Of a stretch of 38,007 nucleotides of DNA, positions 15,774 to 24,215 are shown one piece after another. A model generated the notes under the pieces. The model was given only the letters and a program-made list of their open reading frames with translations. It searched no databases and was not told where the DNA came from. The DNA lies in contig CANQFQ010000013.1 of the NCBI GenBank assembly GCA_947599835.1, positions 1 through 38,007 on the forward strand. Reading direction: 5' to 3'. Position 1 is the stretch's first letter. Every line of letters begins with the position of its first letter. Source of the stretch: an uncultured Bacilli bacterium. GTDB lineage: Bacteria > Bacillota_I > Bacilli_A > RFN20 > CAG-631. The position numbers and the translations under genes are program-made.

Positions 15774-17063
15774 TTATCCAACTTCAGCCGTAGCTTTTCT
15801 ATAAATCACATCTTCCATTTTTGAAAGTGTAATTTGATTCGAACCCGTACCATTTCCTTCTTCAGGAGCATAGTAAGTAATATTTCCGATAAAGGTCATT
15901 TTTCCCTTATCTGCAAAATAATCTACATCGGTAACTTCATTTCCTTCTTCATCCGTAAAGTATAAATCAGAACCTACACGGATAATAATTTGATTATTTT
16001 GATCATCTTTGACATTAATGGACATTCCTTTGTCATTGCGATAACTACCACTTTTAACATAGGAAACATTTTCAAGTTTTACGAGTACGTTGGTATATGG
16101 TGTCGCCTTGATTTGAGGAATTGTCATCGTTTGTAAAGTATAATCATTATCCTTTTCTAATAATTGACTATAAGCATCACCCGTTCCATTTGGACTATAT
16201 TTCATATCTGTTAGTTGTAAATTACCATTGAATAAGGCTAATACACCTTTAAAATTCACATTATTTCCTTCTTGGAAAATTAATTCAGTGAATGGATTAT
16301 AACCACTAAACACATATAAACCATAAGTCGAAAGAGAACCATCATCATTAATTACATCTTGTTGAACGTAAGCATTTTGACCACTGACTCTACTAATTAC
16401 GGCATTAAAAGAAACTTTTGCACCAATGATCGATTCAGGATCTTCGACATATTTGGTATTAATCTCTTTAAGATTCATGACTTGGAAAGCACCATAATTA
16501 TAATCTGGATCTTTTTTGCCACTCCAAATATTTAATTTATTGGCTCTAGCTTGTTCATTAGCCTTGTAAAATACTTCATCATAGATAGTTCCAGAAGCCC
16601 CCTTTGTAACGGCTAAACCTTCTTGAACCACGGCTAAATTGACCAAAACACCATCTGCCCAAACCCAAGCTAAATAACGGCCATTAGAATCTGTGGATGC
16701 AAAATCATTATCTGAAGTTAAAACAATCGGTTTATTGTTTTCTTTTGCTTTGGTTAATAAATTACAAGTAAATTTAGAAGCTTTTTTACCCCAAGGTTCA
16801 ATCGCACCTGTAGATTCTGGCGTATCAATTCCATTAAAACGAACTTTAACATAGGTACTGCCTGCATAAAAGTGAGCGGTATCGCCATCTACACAACGAT
16901 CCAATGTAACTTGTCCTGTACCTGTTGCTAGAAAACTTTTATTTTCCCAACCCGCAGGTAAACTAACTTGTGATACATAATCAATTAATTTTGATTTTTT
17001 ATCACAAGAAGCGAGTGAAAACAAACATAAACTAGCGAATAAAAGCGAACCTAATTTTTTCAT
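15774..17063 (-). CDS. Thermonuclease lipoprotein with C-terminal OB-fold (YhcR-like)
   Basis: 429 residues. Lipoprotein signal with Cys20 (FSLASC). Residues about 45-195 form a staphylococcal-nuclease domain with the complete active site: Asp61 in VDGDT, Arg75, Asp80 and Glu83 (GIDTPES), and Arg129 in NGRYLAWVWADG. Residues about 205-300 and 310-425 are OB-type beta domains (GAKVSFNAVISRVSGQNAYV, then GLYVFSG), as in B. subtilis YhcR, a surface Ca-dependent sugar-nonspecific nuclease. Start: ATG at 17063, 17 nt after the binding-protein gene; the frame is open further upstream but that part overlaps the neighbour and lacks a signal peptide. Cotranscription with the transporter parallels the mycoplasma arrangement of a surface nuclease with a UgpC-like ABC system. 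Confidence 0.87.
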   Translation of the reverse strand: MKKLGSLLFASLCLFSLASCDKKSKLIDYVSQVSLPAGWENKSFLATGTGQVTLDRCVDGDTAHFYAGSTYVKVRFNGIDTPESTGAIEPWGKKASKFTCNLLTKAKENNKPIVLTSDNDFASTDSNGRYLAWVWADGVLVNLAVVQEGLAVTKGASGTIYDEVFYKANEQARANKLNIWSGKKDPDYNYGAFQVMNLKEINTKYVEDPESIIGAKVSFNAVISRVSGQNAYVQQDVINDDGSLSTYGLYVFSGYNPFTELIFQEGNNVNFKGVLALFNGNLQLTDMKYSPNGTGDAYSQLLEKDNDYTLQTMTIPQIKATPYTNVLVKLENVSYVKSGSYRNDKGMSINVKDDQNNQIIIRVGSDLYFTDEEGNEVTDVDYFADKGKMTFIGNITYYAPEEGNGTGSNQITLSKMEDVIYRKATAEVG

Positions 17064-17080
17064 TTTTTTGGCCCTTGAAA

Positions 17081-18496
17081 CTATTTCAATTGTGACATAC
17101 GGCAATCATTCAACGCATCACTAAAAGCAGCTTCTACAGTTTTTCCACCACATACAGCAGCTAAAATACCACCCGTTGAAGTTCTTGCAGTTGCACTACC
17201 TACAAAAACAGGAGTTGTAAAGTAATAATCTTGTAATTCTTGAGTTAAATTAGAAACTGCACTTAAAAGTTGAAGTTGTGAATTTGCATGATCAGAATCA
17301 TTTCTTGCTAAATGTGCTTCATAAATTGCAGTTTGGTAAGAGGAACGTCTTACAGGTTCATAACCCGTAAGTAAAGCATAAGCAGCACTATTTTCAGCAT
17401 TCGTAATATATGTATACCATTTCCAACCAAATTCGAGTTGGCTCTTATTTGTATAAGTTCCATATTTATTAAAGAATACATAGGATGGTCCTTGTAGGAC
17501 ACATTTAGGATCGGCATTTTTATCCCATTGAGGTAATGGTGCTACACCGACTTCAAAAGAACTATCTTCTGGCATATTATAACGTGTACCACCTGTAGAA
17601 CCTACGGTTAAATGTAATTCTTGTTCCGTAAATTTTGTAGAAGTATAAGTATTATTACCTAAGATGGCTTTCGTTGTTAAATATCCATTATCATACCATC
17701 CTTTTAAAGTTGTAATTAATTGTTTAGCTTCATCATTATCAAATAAGAAAGTTCCTTGTTTCGTTCCATCTGCAGTTTCTTCAATGGCCGTATAAGGAAT
17801 ACCTAATTGTTCACAGAAAGTAATAAACATATTATCATCTGAATCATAACCTAAAGGTGCTTCATAAGTTTCCTTAGCTTGCACTTCAGGCATAGCCTTA
17901 ATTTGTTGACATAAATCAATCACTTCATCCCAAGTTTCTGGAACTTTCAATGAATTCTTTTGAAAAAATGTATAGTTATAAAATAAGACTTCGGTTGATT
18001 TTGAGAATGGAACTGAATACATTCCAGGTTTGACTTGTTGATTTCCTTCATTCCAGAAAGCTTCAATGTAATCTTCGGAATTAAATTGATATGGATCATC
18101 TTCGCCTTTTTCTAATTTTTCAGCGCTTTCCTTATTTGAAGCTTCAATATAAGAATCTAAGTTTTCAACGACACCACGATTCAAATAATCGGCAACATGG
18201 TCAGGATAACACATTGCCATGGTAGGAAGTGTACGTGCTGGAATGGCTTTCAAAGCATCACTTTTTAATTGATCATAATTACCTTTACTAACAAAATTGA
18301 TTGACCAACCTTTGTTTTCAGGAAGTTTTAAAAATTCATCGGTCATTCTTTGAACCTCTTCAAGGTTCGTTTTTCCCATTGCATGCCATACTTCAATGGT
18401 TTTTGAATTACCTTTTTTCTTTCCACAGCCGGTAAGTGAAACAGCGGCCAGAATTGTCAATAACGACATCGTCAAAATTTTCTTTGAAGTTTTCAT
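17081..18496 (-). CDS. Extracellular solute-binding lipoprotein, family 1 (UgpB-like)
   Basis: 471 residues. Lipoprotein signal, Cys24 in SLTGC. The mature part has the family-1 binding-protein pattern: IEVWHAMG, a first lobe with a Trp/Asn-rich segment, and VPFSKSTEVLFYNYTFF (about residues 160-176), a box typical of UgpB/glycerol-phosphate-type proteins. Partner permeases lie directly upstream and the thermonuclease 17 nt downstream. By family alone the ligand would be a sugar or glycerol phosphodiester; by context a nucleotide or oligonucleotide is as likely. The ligand is not shown by the sequence. Confidence 0.88.
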   Translation of the reverse strand: MKTSKKILTMSLLTILAAVSLTGCGKKKGNSKTIEVWHAMGKTNLEEVQRMTDEFLKLPENKGWSINFVSKGNYDQLKSDALKAIPARTLPTMAMCYPDHVADYLNRGVVENLDSYIEASNKESAEKLEKGEDDPYQFNSEDYIEAFWNEGNQQVKPGMYSVPFSKSTEVLFYNYTFFQKNSLKVPETWDEVIDLCQQIKAMPEVQAKETYEAPLGYDSDDNMFITFCEQLGIPYTAIEETADGTKQGTFLFDNDEAKQLITTLKGWYDNGYLTTKAILGNNTYTSTKFTEQELHLTVGSTGGTRYNMPEDSSFEVGVAPLPQWDKNADPKCVLQGPSYVFFNKYGTYTNKSQLEFGWKWYTYITNAENSAAYALLTGYEPVRRSSYQTAIYEAHLARNDSDHANSQLQLLSAVSNLTQELQDYYFTTPVFVGSATARTSTGGILAAVCGGKTVEAAFSDALNDCRMSQLK

Positions 18497-18532
18497 TTTT
18501 CCTTTTTCCTTTCTTTTTCTTTTTTTATCTAT

Positions 18533-19456
18533 TTAACCCTTTAGACCCGCACGTGAAACACCACGCATAATATATTTTCTAAAGAAGATAAATAACAATA
18601 ATAACGGAACGGTAACAACGACGGTACCTGCCATTTGGAGGTTATATTGAATCATTCCGGAACTGGTATCTTGGAAAGCTCCACGTAAACCATTGGAAAT
18701 GAGTCGCCATTCTTCTTTATTAGCAACTAAGTTTGGCCATACATAAGAGTTCCATGATCCCATTAATTTCAAAATAAAGATTGAAATCAAAATTGGCATT
18801 GCAATTGGAACCATAACTTTCCATAAATATTGCCAATCGGATTTACCATCCACTTTTGCAGCATAATATAATTCGTTAGGGATTTGCTTGAAATTTTGTC
18901 TTAGTAAATAAATATAAAAGACACTGACCCAAAATGGAACAATCATTGCTAAATAAGCACCCATAATATCGCTACCTACCCAGCCAAAGCGAGAAACCGT
19001 GATGTAATTGGTAATAACAAGCATTTCACCAGGAATCATCATTGTAGCAAGAAAGAACGTAAACAAAACATTTTTTCCTTTGAAATTCAATCTAGCAAAA
19101 GCAAAGGCTGCAAAGATGGTCGTAAATAGTGTACCCACTGTTGAGAAAAAACCAACAATTAAGGTGTTTCTTAAATAAGTCCAAAATTGGAAACTACTAT
19201 CCGGACCTAAGGCCTCAGCATAGTTTTTCCATTGAAGCGCCTTTGGAAAGAACGTTTGGTGAGAAGCCCGAATTTCTCCCATTGTTTTTAAGGAAGTGGC
19301 TAACATCCAATAAAATGGAATGATGACAATAATCGCCATAAAAATAATAAACAAATAAAGCACAAACGTAGATAAAATTTTAAATGCTCTTTCAACTTTT
19401 TTTAGTTGCTTAGCATTAATTTTTTCATCATTAAGGACTAATTTTAAATCTGTCAT
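18533..19456 (-). CDS. ABC transporter permease, MalG/UgpE type
   Basis: 307 residues with six membrane segments and a 36-residue cytoplasmic N terminus. The EAA loop (YYAAKVDGKSDWQYLWKVMVP) touches the ATPase. ATSLKTMGEIRASHQTFFPK after the first segment is typical of MalG-class subunits. It lies between the MalF-type partner (13 nt upstream) and the binding protein (36 nt downstream). Substrate class as for the binding protein; the mycoplasma homologues are nuclease-linked. Confidence 0.92.
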   Translation of the reverse strand: MTDLKLVLNDEKINAKQLKKVERAFKILSTFVLYLFIIFMAIIVIIPFYWMLATSLKTMGEIRASHQTFFPKALQWKNYAEALGPDSSFQFWTYLRNTLIVGFFSTVGTLFTTIFAAFAFARLNFKGKNVLFTFFLATMMIPGEMLVITNYITVSRFGWVGSDIMGAYLAMIVPFWVSVFYIYLLRQNFKQIPNELYYAAKVDGKSDWQYLWKVMVPIAMPILISIFILKLMGSWNSYVWPNLVANKEEWRLISNGLRGAFQDTSSGMIQYNLQMAGTVVVTVPLLLLFIFFRKYIMRGVSRAGLKG

Positions 19457-19469
19457 TGTTTTCCCCTCC

Positions 19470-20408
19470 TTAATAATGAACTTTCTTATTACTTACATAT
19501 AATTGAATAAATGTAAAGAATAAGATAATGATTAAAAGAACAACTGCTGCGGCGGCAGCCATGGACATTTCGCCAATATTATCCATACTATTATAGATAT
19601 AATAAACAATCGTTAATAAACTATTGTCGAGTGAACCATTAGGACCTGGATTATTTAACAAGGCGACAACCGAAGAATATTCTTTAAATGCGCCGATAAA
19701 TGAAGTGATAAAAACATAGGCAATTTGTGGCGAAAGTAAAGGAATGGTAATTCTTCTAAAAGTTTTCACTTTTGATGTGGCATCAATTTTTGCAGCTTGA
19801 TAATATTGTTTATCAATGCCTTGTAAACCACTTAAGAAAATTAAAATTTTATAAGGCAATGCATGCCAAATAATATAAACACATAAAACAAACATTGCGG
19901 ACCAACGACTGGCACCAAAGCCAATCCAGTTTTTATTTATACCAAATAATAGATTAATCAGCCCAAAATCTTTTTGGAACATTACGGCAAAGACCATCCC
20001 AATAGCGATGGCATTTGTAACATATGGCATAAAGAAGATGGTTTGAAAGGTTCTGCGAAACCATTTGATTGAATTTAATCCAACGGCAATTAACAACGAT
20101 AAGAAAATTGAAGCAGGAACCGTCACAAACACAATAATCAGCGTATTCACTAAAGCATAAGTAACAAACGTTGTATCATAAGAAAAGATTTCATTGGACT
20201 GAAAGGAAGCAAGTCCTGCTTTACCAAAAAGTAATAAATAATTTTCAAAGGTAAAACTCGTTCCGGCAAAAGTATTTTTTGTATAATCATAATGTTTTAA
20301 AAATGAAATAATGATTGTATTAATTAATGGGTAAATGGTAAAAATGATCATTAATATTAATGTTGGAGCCAAATAGAGCCAAGCTTTCCAGTTATTTTTT
20401 GTTTCCAC
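19470..20408 (-). CDS. ABC transporter permease, MalF/UgpA type
   Basis: 312 residues with six membrane segments (first about 10-30, YLAPTLILMIIFTIYPLINT). The EAA loop reads YYQAAKIDATSKVKTFRRITIP. It is the heterodimer partner of the next gene. The start codon at 20408 lies directly after the ATPase stop (0 nt), so translation is coupled. A stretch of alanines before the last membrane segment (MSMAAAAAVVLL) is normal for the family. Confidence 0.92.
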   Translation of the reverse strand: METKNNWKAWLYLAPTLILMIIFTIYPLINTIIISFLKHYDYTKNTFAGTSFTFENYLLLFGKAGLASFQSNEIFSYDTTFVTYALVNTLIIVFVTVPASIFLSLLIAVGLNSIKWFRRTFQTIFFMPYVTNAIAIGMVFAVMFQKDFGLINLLFGINKNWIGFGASRWSAMFVLCVYIIWHALPYKILIFLSGLQGIDKQYYQAAKIDATSKVKTFRRITIPLLSPQIAYVFITSFIGAFKEYSSVVALLNNPGPNGSLDNSLLTIVYYIYNSMDNIGEMSMAAAAAVVLLIIILFFTFIQLYVSNKKVHY

Positions 20409-22043
20409 TTAGAAAACCCTTTCTTCCGTATCGCGATTGAATACTAACACTTTATTTTTCTTGACTCCCAATACAATCTTTCCAATTTTTACATGACTAT
20501 CGGCATTAATAATGGCTTTAAAGGTAGGTTGTGTACATTCATCTTTTTTACAAATGATGGAAATATCTCTACCTAAAGTTTCAATTTGTTCAACTTCGGC
20601 TCTTAACACACCACCCGTTTCACCTATGGTAAATCCTTCAGGTCGGATACCTACATAAACATCTTGATCTTCAACATCTTTTGGTGCCATAAATAATTTA
20701 TTTTTACCAATATATAAGGCACGATTTTCAATTCTTCCTAAAAAGACATTGATTGGAGGTGTACCTAAAAATTTTGCAACAAATAAATTACTTGGATTGT
20801 TATAGACTTCTTGAGGACGATCTCTTTGTTGTTCGATGCCTTCTTTCATAACAACGATTTCATCACTGATACTCATAGCTTCTTCTTGGTCATGTGTAAC
20901 AAAGATGGTCGTAACTCCAGTTTCTTTTTGTAAACGACGAATTTCTTCTCTGGTTTGTAAACGCAAGCGTGCATCTAGGTTCGATAAAGGTTCGTCTAAT
21001 AAAAGAACTCTTGGTTTTTTAACTAAAGCTCTAGCAATCGCTACCCGTTGTTGTTGACCACCAGAGAGTTGACTTGGTTTACGATCCAACAATTTTTCAA
21101 TTTGTACCAATTTTGCAGTTTCAATAACCAAATCATGTATTTCTTGTTTTTTAAGTTTTCTTTTGGTATAAAGAATGATGCGTTCTTTCGTCGCTTTTTC
21201 TTTATTTTCTTGTAATTCAGTTTCAAGTTGTTGAATTTCTTCTTCACTGAGTTTTCGGGTTGTTGAAGCTACCATGCTTTCAATACAAACTTCAACTTTT
21301 CCATTTTCTAAATCATTCTTGAAAAGCGCAATTTCTTCTTCAGTCATCTTACGCTTGCAAGTTACAATTTGTGAGGATTTATTTTTAATTGGTTGTCCTT
21401 CTTTATCTAATTTAGGCAAAATAAATAAAGAAGTCGTGATTAGTTGAACAAGCCAATCTTTTTGAGATTCAAAATCAGAAGCCAAAAATTCCTTTTTAAC
21501 TTTAAATTTTTTGCCTTCTATTCTAATAGATACTTGTTCATTGCTAGCATCTTTAACTTCTTCATTTAATTTTAATAATTCATCTTTTGATAAAGGATAA
21601 TTTGCCTTTAGATAATGCGTTTTGTCTTCTATAATTATCGTGCCCGTAGCTTCTATGGAATAATTTCCATTGGCATCTTTGGTAGGTTCAATTACTCCAT
21701 TGGGTCTACCTTGAACTTTTAAATTTTCTAATGGAAATGCAATATTCTTAAACACAGTCATGTGTGGATAAAGAGCATAATTTTGGAACACTAAACCGAT
21801 ACCTCTTTTCTCTGGAGAGATTTCAGTTACATCTTCTTCACCAAAAAATATTTTTCCACTAGTAGGCTCTAATAAACCGGAAATCATGTAAAGCGTTGTC
21901 GATTTACCACAGCCTGAAGGGCCTAATAGACCCACGAGCTTGCCAGAAGGAATGGTAATGTCTAAATTATCCACGGCACGCGTTTCATTTTCTCTTTTAT
22001 TGTCTTTGAAGATTTTTGTAAGATTTTCTAAACGAATTTCCAT
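20409..22043 (-). CDS. ugpC: ABC transporter ATPase, UgpC/MsmX type, with a ~190-residue insertion
   Basis: 544 residues against about 360 for ordinary UgpC. Walker [10 protein letters not shown] (41-49), Q-loop Gln87 in [12 protein letters not shown], signature LSGGQ (326-330), Walker B VLLLDEP (346-352), switch His384, and a C-terminal TOBE-type regulatory domain (about 425-540). The extra length lies between Q-loop and signature, residues about 108-298, inside the helical subdomain. It includes Lys/Glu-rich repeats of the form KRKMTEEEI and TRKLSEEEI. Mycoplasma UgpC proteins (about 585 residues) carry an insertion in the same kind of place. All catalytic residues are kept, so it should be active. 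First gene of the operon, with a good promoter. Confidence 0.9.
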   Translation of the reverse strand: MEIRLENLTKIFKDNKRENETRAVDNLDITIPSGKLVGLLGPSGCGKSTTLYMISGLLEPTSGKIFFGEEDVTEISPEKRGIGLVFQNYALYPHMTVFKNIAFPLENLKVQGRPNGVIEPTKDANGNYSIEATGTIIIEDKTHYLKANYPLSKDELLKLNEEVKDASNEQVSIRIEGKKFKVKKEFLASDFESQKDWLVQLITTSLFILPKLDKEGQPIKNKSSQIVTCKRKMTEEEIALFKNDLENGKVEVCIESMVASTTRKLSEEEIQQLETELQENKEKATKERIILYTKRKLKKQEIHDLVIETAKLVQIEKLLDRKPSQLSGGQQQRVAIARALVKKPRVLLLDEPLSNLDARLRLQTREEIRRLQKETGVTTIFVTHDQEEAMSISDEIVVMKEGIEQQRDRPQEVYNNPSNLFVAKFLGTPPINVFLGRIENRALYIGKNKLFMAPKDVEDQDVYVGIRPEGFTIGETGGVLRAEVEQIETLGRDISIICKKDECTQPTFKAIINADSHVKIGKIVLGVKKNKVLVFNRDTEERVF

Positions 22044-22055
22044 TCAAATTCCTCC

Positions 22056-22098
22056 AATCGTATGATTTCATTATAAAGGATACGATTCCATTTTGCAA
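22056..22098 (-). promoter_or_regulatory. Promoter and operator of the ABC transporter-nuclease operon
   Basis: Minus strand TTGCAA (22098-22093), 17 nt, TATAAT (22075-22070). An 8-bp perfect inverted repeat, AATCGTAT (22056-22063) and ATACGATT (22080-22087), flanks the -10 and looks like a repressor site. GGAGG precedes the ATG at 22043. Confidence 0.7.
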
Positions 22099-22222
22099 TA
22101 AATCTTTAAATAAATCTTTGAAATATTTAAATATAAATAAAGGGGAAAAATCGCCCATTTTAAGCCGATTTTTAAAAAAATAAAAAAATGTCAAATTTTG
22201 TCTTATCATAAAGCAAAAAATG

Positions 22223-22287
22223 TGTTATAATTAAATAACACACACATGTAAAAATTTAAATTTTAAGATGCTAGGCATCTTTTTTTT
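22223..22287 (+). ncRNA. Possible ~50-nt small RNA on the plus strand
   Basis: An extended -10 TGTTATAAT (22223-22231) lies within the inverted repeat GTGTTAT / ATAACAC (22222-22228, 22235-22241). About 30 nt later AAGATGC / GCATCTT (22265-22281) followed by eight T forms a strong plus-strand terminator. No plus-strand gene needs it. The RNA would start near 22238 and be antisense to the very end of the Phd-like gene, whose stop lies at the hairpin loop. Confidence 0.35.
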
Positions 22288-22717
22288 GTTTTGTTTTTTT
22301 AGATTTATTAATCACTATAATTTGCTTTAATTGTTCATTGTCATCGCAAAGTAAAATATGAAAAATATAAGCCAATTTATCTTTGATATTTTGACCATGA
22401 AAATAAAATGTAAATTGAGTGTAAACATCATTTGCATAATTTCTTAAATTGGCACATAGATCATCGATGGCCTCTTTTTTAGTTTTCCCTTTTCCCCAAA
22501 CATTTAATTTAGAGGCCCATAAGACAATATTTTTTTCAGCATCGGTTTCTAAGGTGGTTTCAATCAAACTATCTTGCAAAAAATCTTTTAATAAAGATTT
22601 TTCAATCAAAACCGCTTCATATTTTCTTCTTTTTAAAATCAAAGGTTTTTCAAAAATCACAGAGTCAAAGAAATTACTCATATCTTTTCTTGCTTCGGTA
22701 ACATTTATTTTATTCAT
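22271..22717 (-). CDS. Phd/YefM-like antitoxin with extra C-terminal domain, no adjacent toxin
   Basis: 148 residues. Residues 1-48 (INVTEARKDMSNFFDSV, then LILKRRKYEAVLIEK) match the Phd/YefM DNA-binding antitoxin fold. Residues about 55-100 read like a HicB-type partial domain (VWGKGKTKKEAIDDLCANLRNY). The tail is Lys-rich. The start at 22717 follows AAGGAAAG. Promoter: a consensus TTGACA, 17 nt, AATAAT with operator-like sequence inside. No toxin gene is adjacent: downstream is the ABC transporter promoter, upstream a GNAT gene with its own terminator. The same operator motifs occur next to the PemK-like gene at 3.6-4.2 kb, so the two may be partners. This is an inference. Confidence 0.65.
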   Translation of the reverse strand: MNKINVTEARKDMSNFFDSVIFEKPLILKRRKYEAVLIEKSLLKDFLQDSLIETTLETDAEKNIVLWASKLNVWGKGKTKKEAIDDLCANLRNYANDVYTQFTFYFHGQNIKDKLAYIFHILLCDDNEQLKQIIVINKSKKTKQKKDA

Positions 22718-22744
22718 TTTTTTCACTTTCCTTTTGTCATTTTT

Positions 22745-22802
22745 ATTATTGCACATTTTGTATTTTTTGTCAATATTTTATTTTTTGTATATAATGTACA
22801 TA
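22745..22802 (-). promoter_or_regulatory. Promoter of the Phd-like gene with operator motifs
   Basis: Minus strand TTGACA (22773-22768), 17 nt, AATAAT (22750-22745). The spacer contains TACAAAATGTGCA (22762-22750), 12/13 to the repeat at 4104-4116. Upstream, TATGTACATTATATA (22802-22788) equals 4183-4197 and sits in an imperfect palindrome centred on TGTACA. Confidence 0.65.
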
Positions 22803-22820
22803 TTATACATTTTTTACAAA

Positions 22821-22868
22821 ATAAAAAAACAAGTTTATTTTAAGGCATAAAAGGTATAAACTTGTTTT
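22821..22868 (-). terminator. Terminator overlapping the end of the GNAT gene
   Basis: Perfect 13-bp inverted repeat AAAACAAGTTTAT (22826-22838) and ATAAACTTGTTTT (22856-22868), 17-nt loop, followed on the minus strand by T-rich sequence. The upstream arm codes for the last residues of the GNAT protein. Confidence 0.85.
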
Positions 22869-23395
22869 GTTAAAATATAATTTAATATTGTAAATTGAGT
22901 CTCATCTTTGATAAAGGAATGATCGACTCCAATCAGTTGAAAATGATTTTTTTCAATAATTCTTTTAGAAGCTTCATTTTCTAAAATATGCTTTGCATAA
23001 ATTGCCTCCACATGATATGCATGAAAACTAATTTCAATTAATTTAGGCATTAATTCGGTCATATAACCATGATTCCAATAATTTTCATCGAGCAAGTAAC
23101 CAATCTCTACACCTTGATAATCATTCGTAAAGGTTAAACTGCAAGATCCAATCATTTCTCGATTTTCTTTTAAGAAAATGGCATAATTAATGCATTTTTT
23201 GGCCAAATAGGCTTGTTGCATATTCATGATAATGCGTTGCGTTTCAAGAGGACTTTGATGCGGTTGAAAAGTCAAATATTTTGTAACATTTTTATTACTG
23301 CAAATCCGAAACATTCCTTTCAAATCTGATAAATCAATCAATCGAATATAAAGTCGCTTTGTTTCAAACGGAAAGGCTTCTAATCGAAAATACAT
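22835..23395 (-). CDS. GNAT-family N-acetyltransferase (RimJ/RimL type)
   Basis: 186 residues. FETKRLYIRLIDLSDL at the start, an acetyl-CoA-binding region with IGSCSLTF, then VEIGYLLDENYWNHGYMTEL and a helix ending SKRIIEKNHFQLIG are the standard marks of RimJ/RimL-like GNATs. Members acetylate ribosomal protein N termini or small molecules; the substrate is not clear here. The gene begins 5 nt after the DUF1292 stop with a weak ribosome site, so expression may depend on the upstream gene. Its 3' end doubles as terminator. Confidence 0.85.
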   Translation of the reverse strand: MYFRLEAFPFETKRLYIRLIDLSDLKGMFRICSNKNVTKYLTFQPHQSPLETQRIIMNMQQAYLAKKCINYAIFLKENREMIGSCSLTFTNDYQGVEIGYLLDENYWNHGYMTELMPKLIEISFHAYHVEAIYAKHILENEASKRIIEKNHFQLIGVDHSFIKDETQFTILNYILTKQVYTFYALK

Positions 23396-23400
23396 ATTTT

Positions 23401-23757
23401 CTACTTAAGAGATTCTTTTTTATCGCAGCAACAATCATCTTCACAGTCGCATGCTGCGTCTTCACAATCACAATCGCAATCACAATCGTCATCATGATGG
23501 TGGCAGCAACCTTCTTCATTTTCTTCCATGAATTGATTGTAAATTTCTTCTAGTTTGTCCCAAACTTCATCTTCTTTGACCTCAAACAAATTTCCTTCAT
23601 CATCATATTCAGAAACTAAAACATCTGGACTTTCTTGCTTTGGATCATAATAATAAACATATTTTTTATTGGTTTCTTCCATCGTATAAGTGAATAAAAT
23701 CGCAAATTCAATTTCTTTTCCATCGTCAGTAATTACAGTAAAATTTTTATTTTCCAT
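23401..23757 (-). CDS. DUF1292 protein with Cys/His-rich tail
   Basis: 118 residues. The first 80 follow the DUF1292 (YrzB) pattern: FTVITDDGKEIEFAILFTY, YVYYYDP, EYDDEGNLFEV and a final DEVWDKLEEIYNQF. Residues 84-112 are an added tail with 11 Cys, 3 His and many Asp, such as CDCDCDCEDAACDCEDDCCC, probably a metal-binding segment. Start: the ATG at 23757 has a 7-nt space to GGAG; an ATG at 23763 is too close. DUF1292 next to ruvX and alaS is the order seen in Bacillus. Its function is not established. Confidence 0.85.
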   Translation of the reverse strand: MENKNFTVITDDGKEIEFAILFTYTMEETNKKYVYYYDPKQESPDVLVSEYDDEGNLFEVKEDEVWDKLEEIYNQFMEENEEGCCHHHDDDCDCDCDCEDAACDCEDDCCCDKKESLK

Positions 23758-23790
23758 CGTCATTCTCCTTTATTATTTAATATATGTCTT

Positions 23791-23799
23791 ATTGTAACA
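23791..23799 (-). promoter_or_regulatory. Extended -10 promoter of the DUF1292 gene
   Basis: Minus-strand TGTTACAAT in the 44-nt gap between ruvX and the DUF1292 gene; no clear -35. Confidence 0.4.
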
Positions 23800-23801
23800 T
23801 A

Positions 23802-24215
23802 TTAATCTTTTTTTGTATCTAAATAATTTTGCAAAATAATCGCTGCAGCTACTTTATCAACTACTTTTTTTCGATCTTTTCGCCGCACATCAAAGGTTAG
23901 CAGACTACGATTGGCGGCAACTGTTGAAAGTCTTTCATCTTGAAAATGAATATGAATATCGATTTTTTGTTGAATTAATTGAGCAAACTTTTTAGAACGT
24001 AAGCACCCTTCAGATTCATCTTTGTTCATATGATAAGGCATTCCAATACAAACATCATCGACTTCTTTTTCTTGAATAATTTTGATAATTTCATCGACGA
24101 CTTGATTCTCGTCCGTATATCTTAAAACAACATAACTGCTAGCAATCATTTTTAATGGATCGCTTAAAGCCACTCCAACAGTAACTGAGCCAATATCTAA
24201 TCCAATGGTCCTCAT
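23802..24215 (-). CDS. ruvX: RuvX/YqgF, Holliday junction resolvase-like nuclease
   Basis: 137 residues, RNase H fold. GLDIGSVTVGVALSDP (residues 4-19) holds the first catalytic Asp, CIGMPYHMN the second strand, and FQDERLSTVAA the Glu, with the final Asp in VVDKVAAAIILQNYL. In bacteria YqgF acts in 16S rRNA 5' maturation and has been proposed as a resolvase. The ATG overlaps the alaS stop (ATGA), so translation is coupled. In B. subtilis yrzL (IreB) lies between alaS and ruvX; it is missing here. Confidence 0.93.
   Translation of the reverse strand: MRTIGLDIGSVTVGVALSDPLKMIASSYVVLRYTDENQVVDEIIKIIQEKEVDDVCIGMPYHMNKDESEGCLRSKKFAQLIQQKIDIHIHFQDERLSTVAANRSLLTFDVRRKDRKKVVDKVAAAIILQNYLDTKKD

Noticed and set aside
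22449..22850. A 133-codon plus-strand frame opposite the Phd-like gene.
   Set aside because: It is antisense to a better-supported gene, is Phe/Ser-rich as expected from the reverse of Lys/Glu-rich coding, and its end overlaps a terminator.
23440..23510. Repetitive CAATCG/TCATCA DNA as a tandem repeat element.
   Set aside because: It is the coding sequence of the Cys/Asp-rich tail of the DUF1292 protein and is explained by codon repetition.
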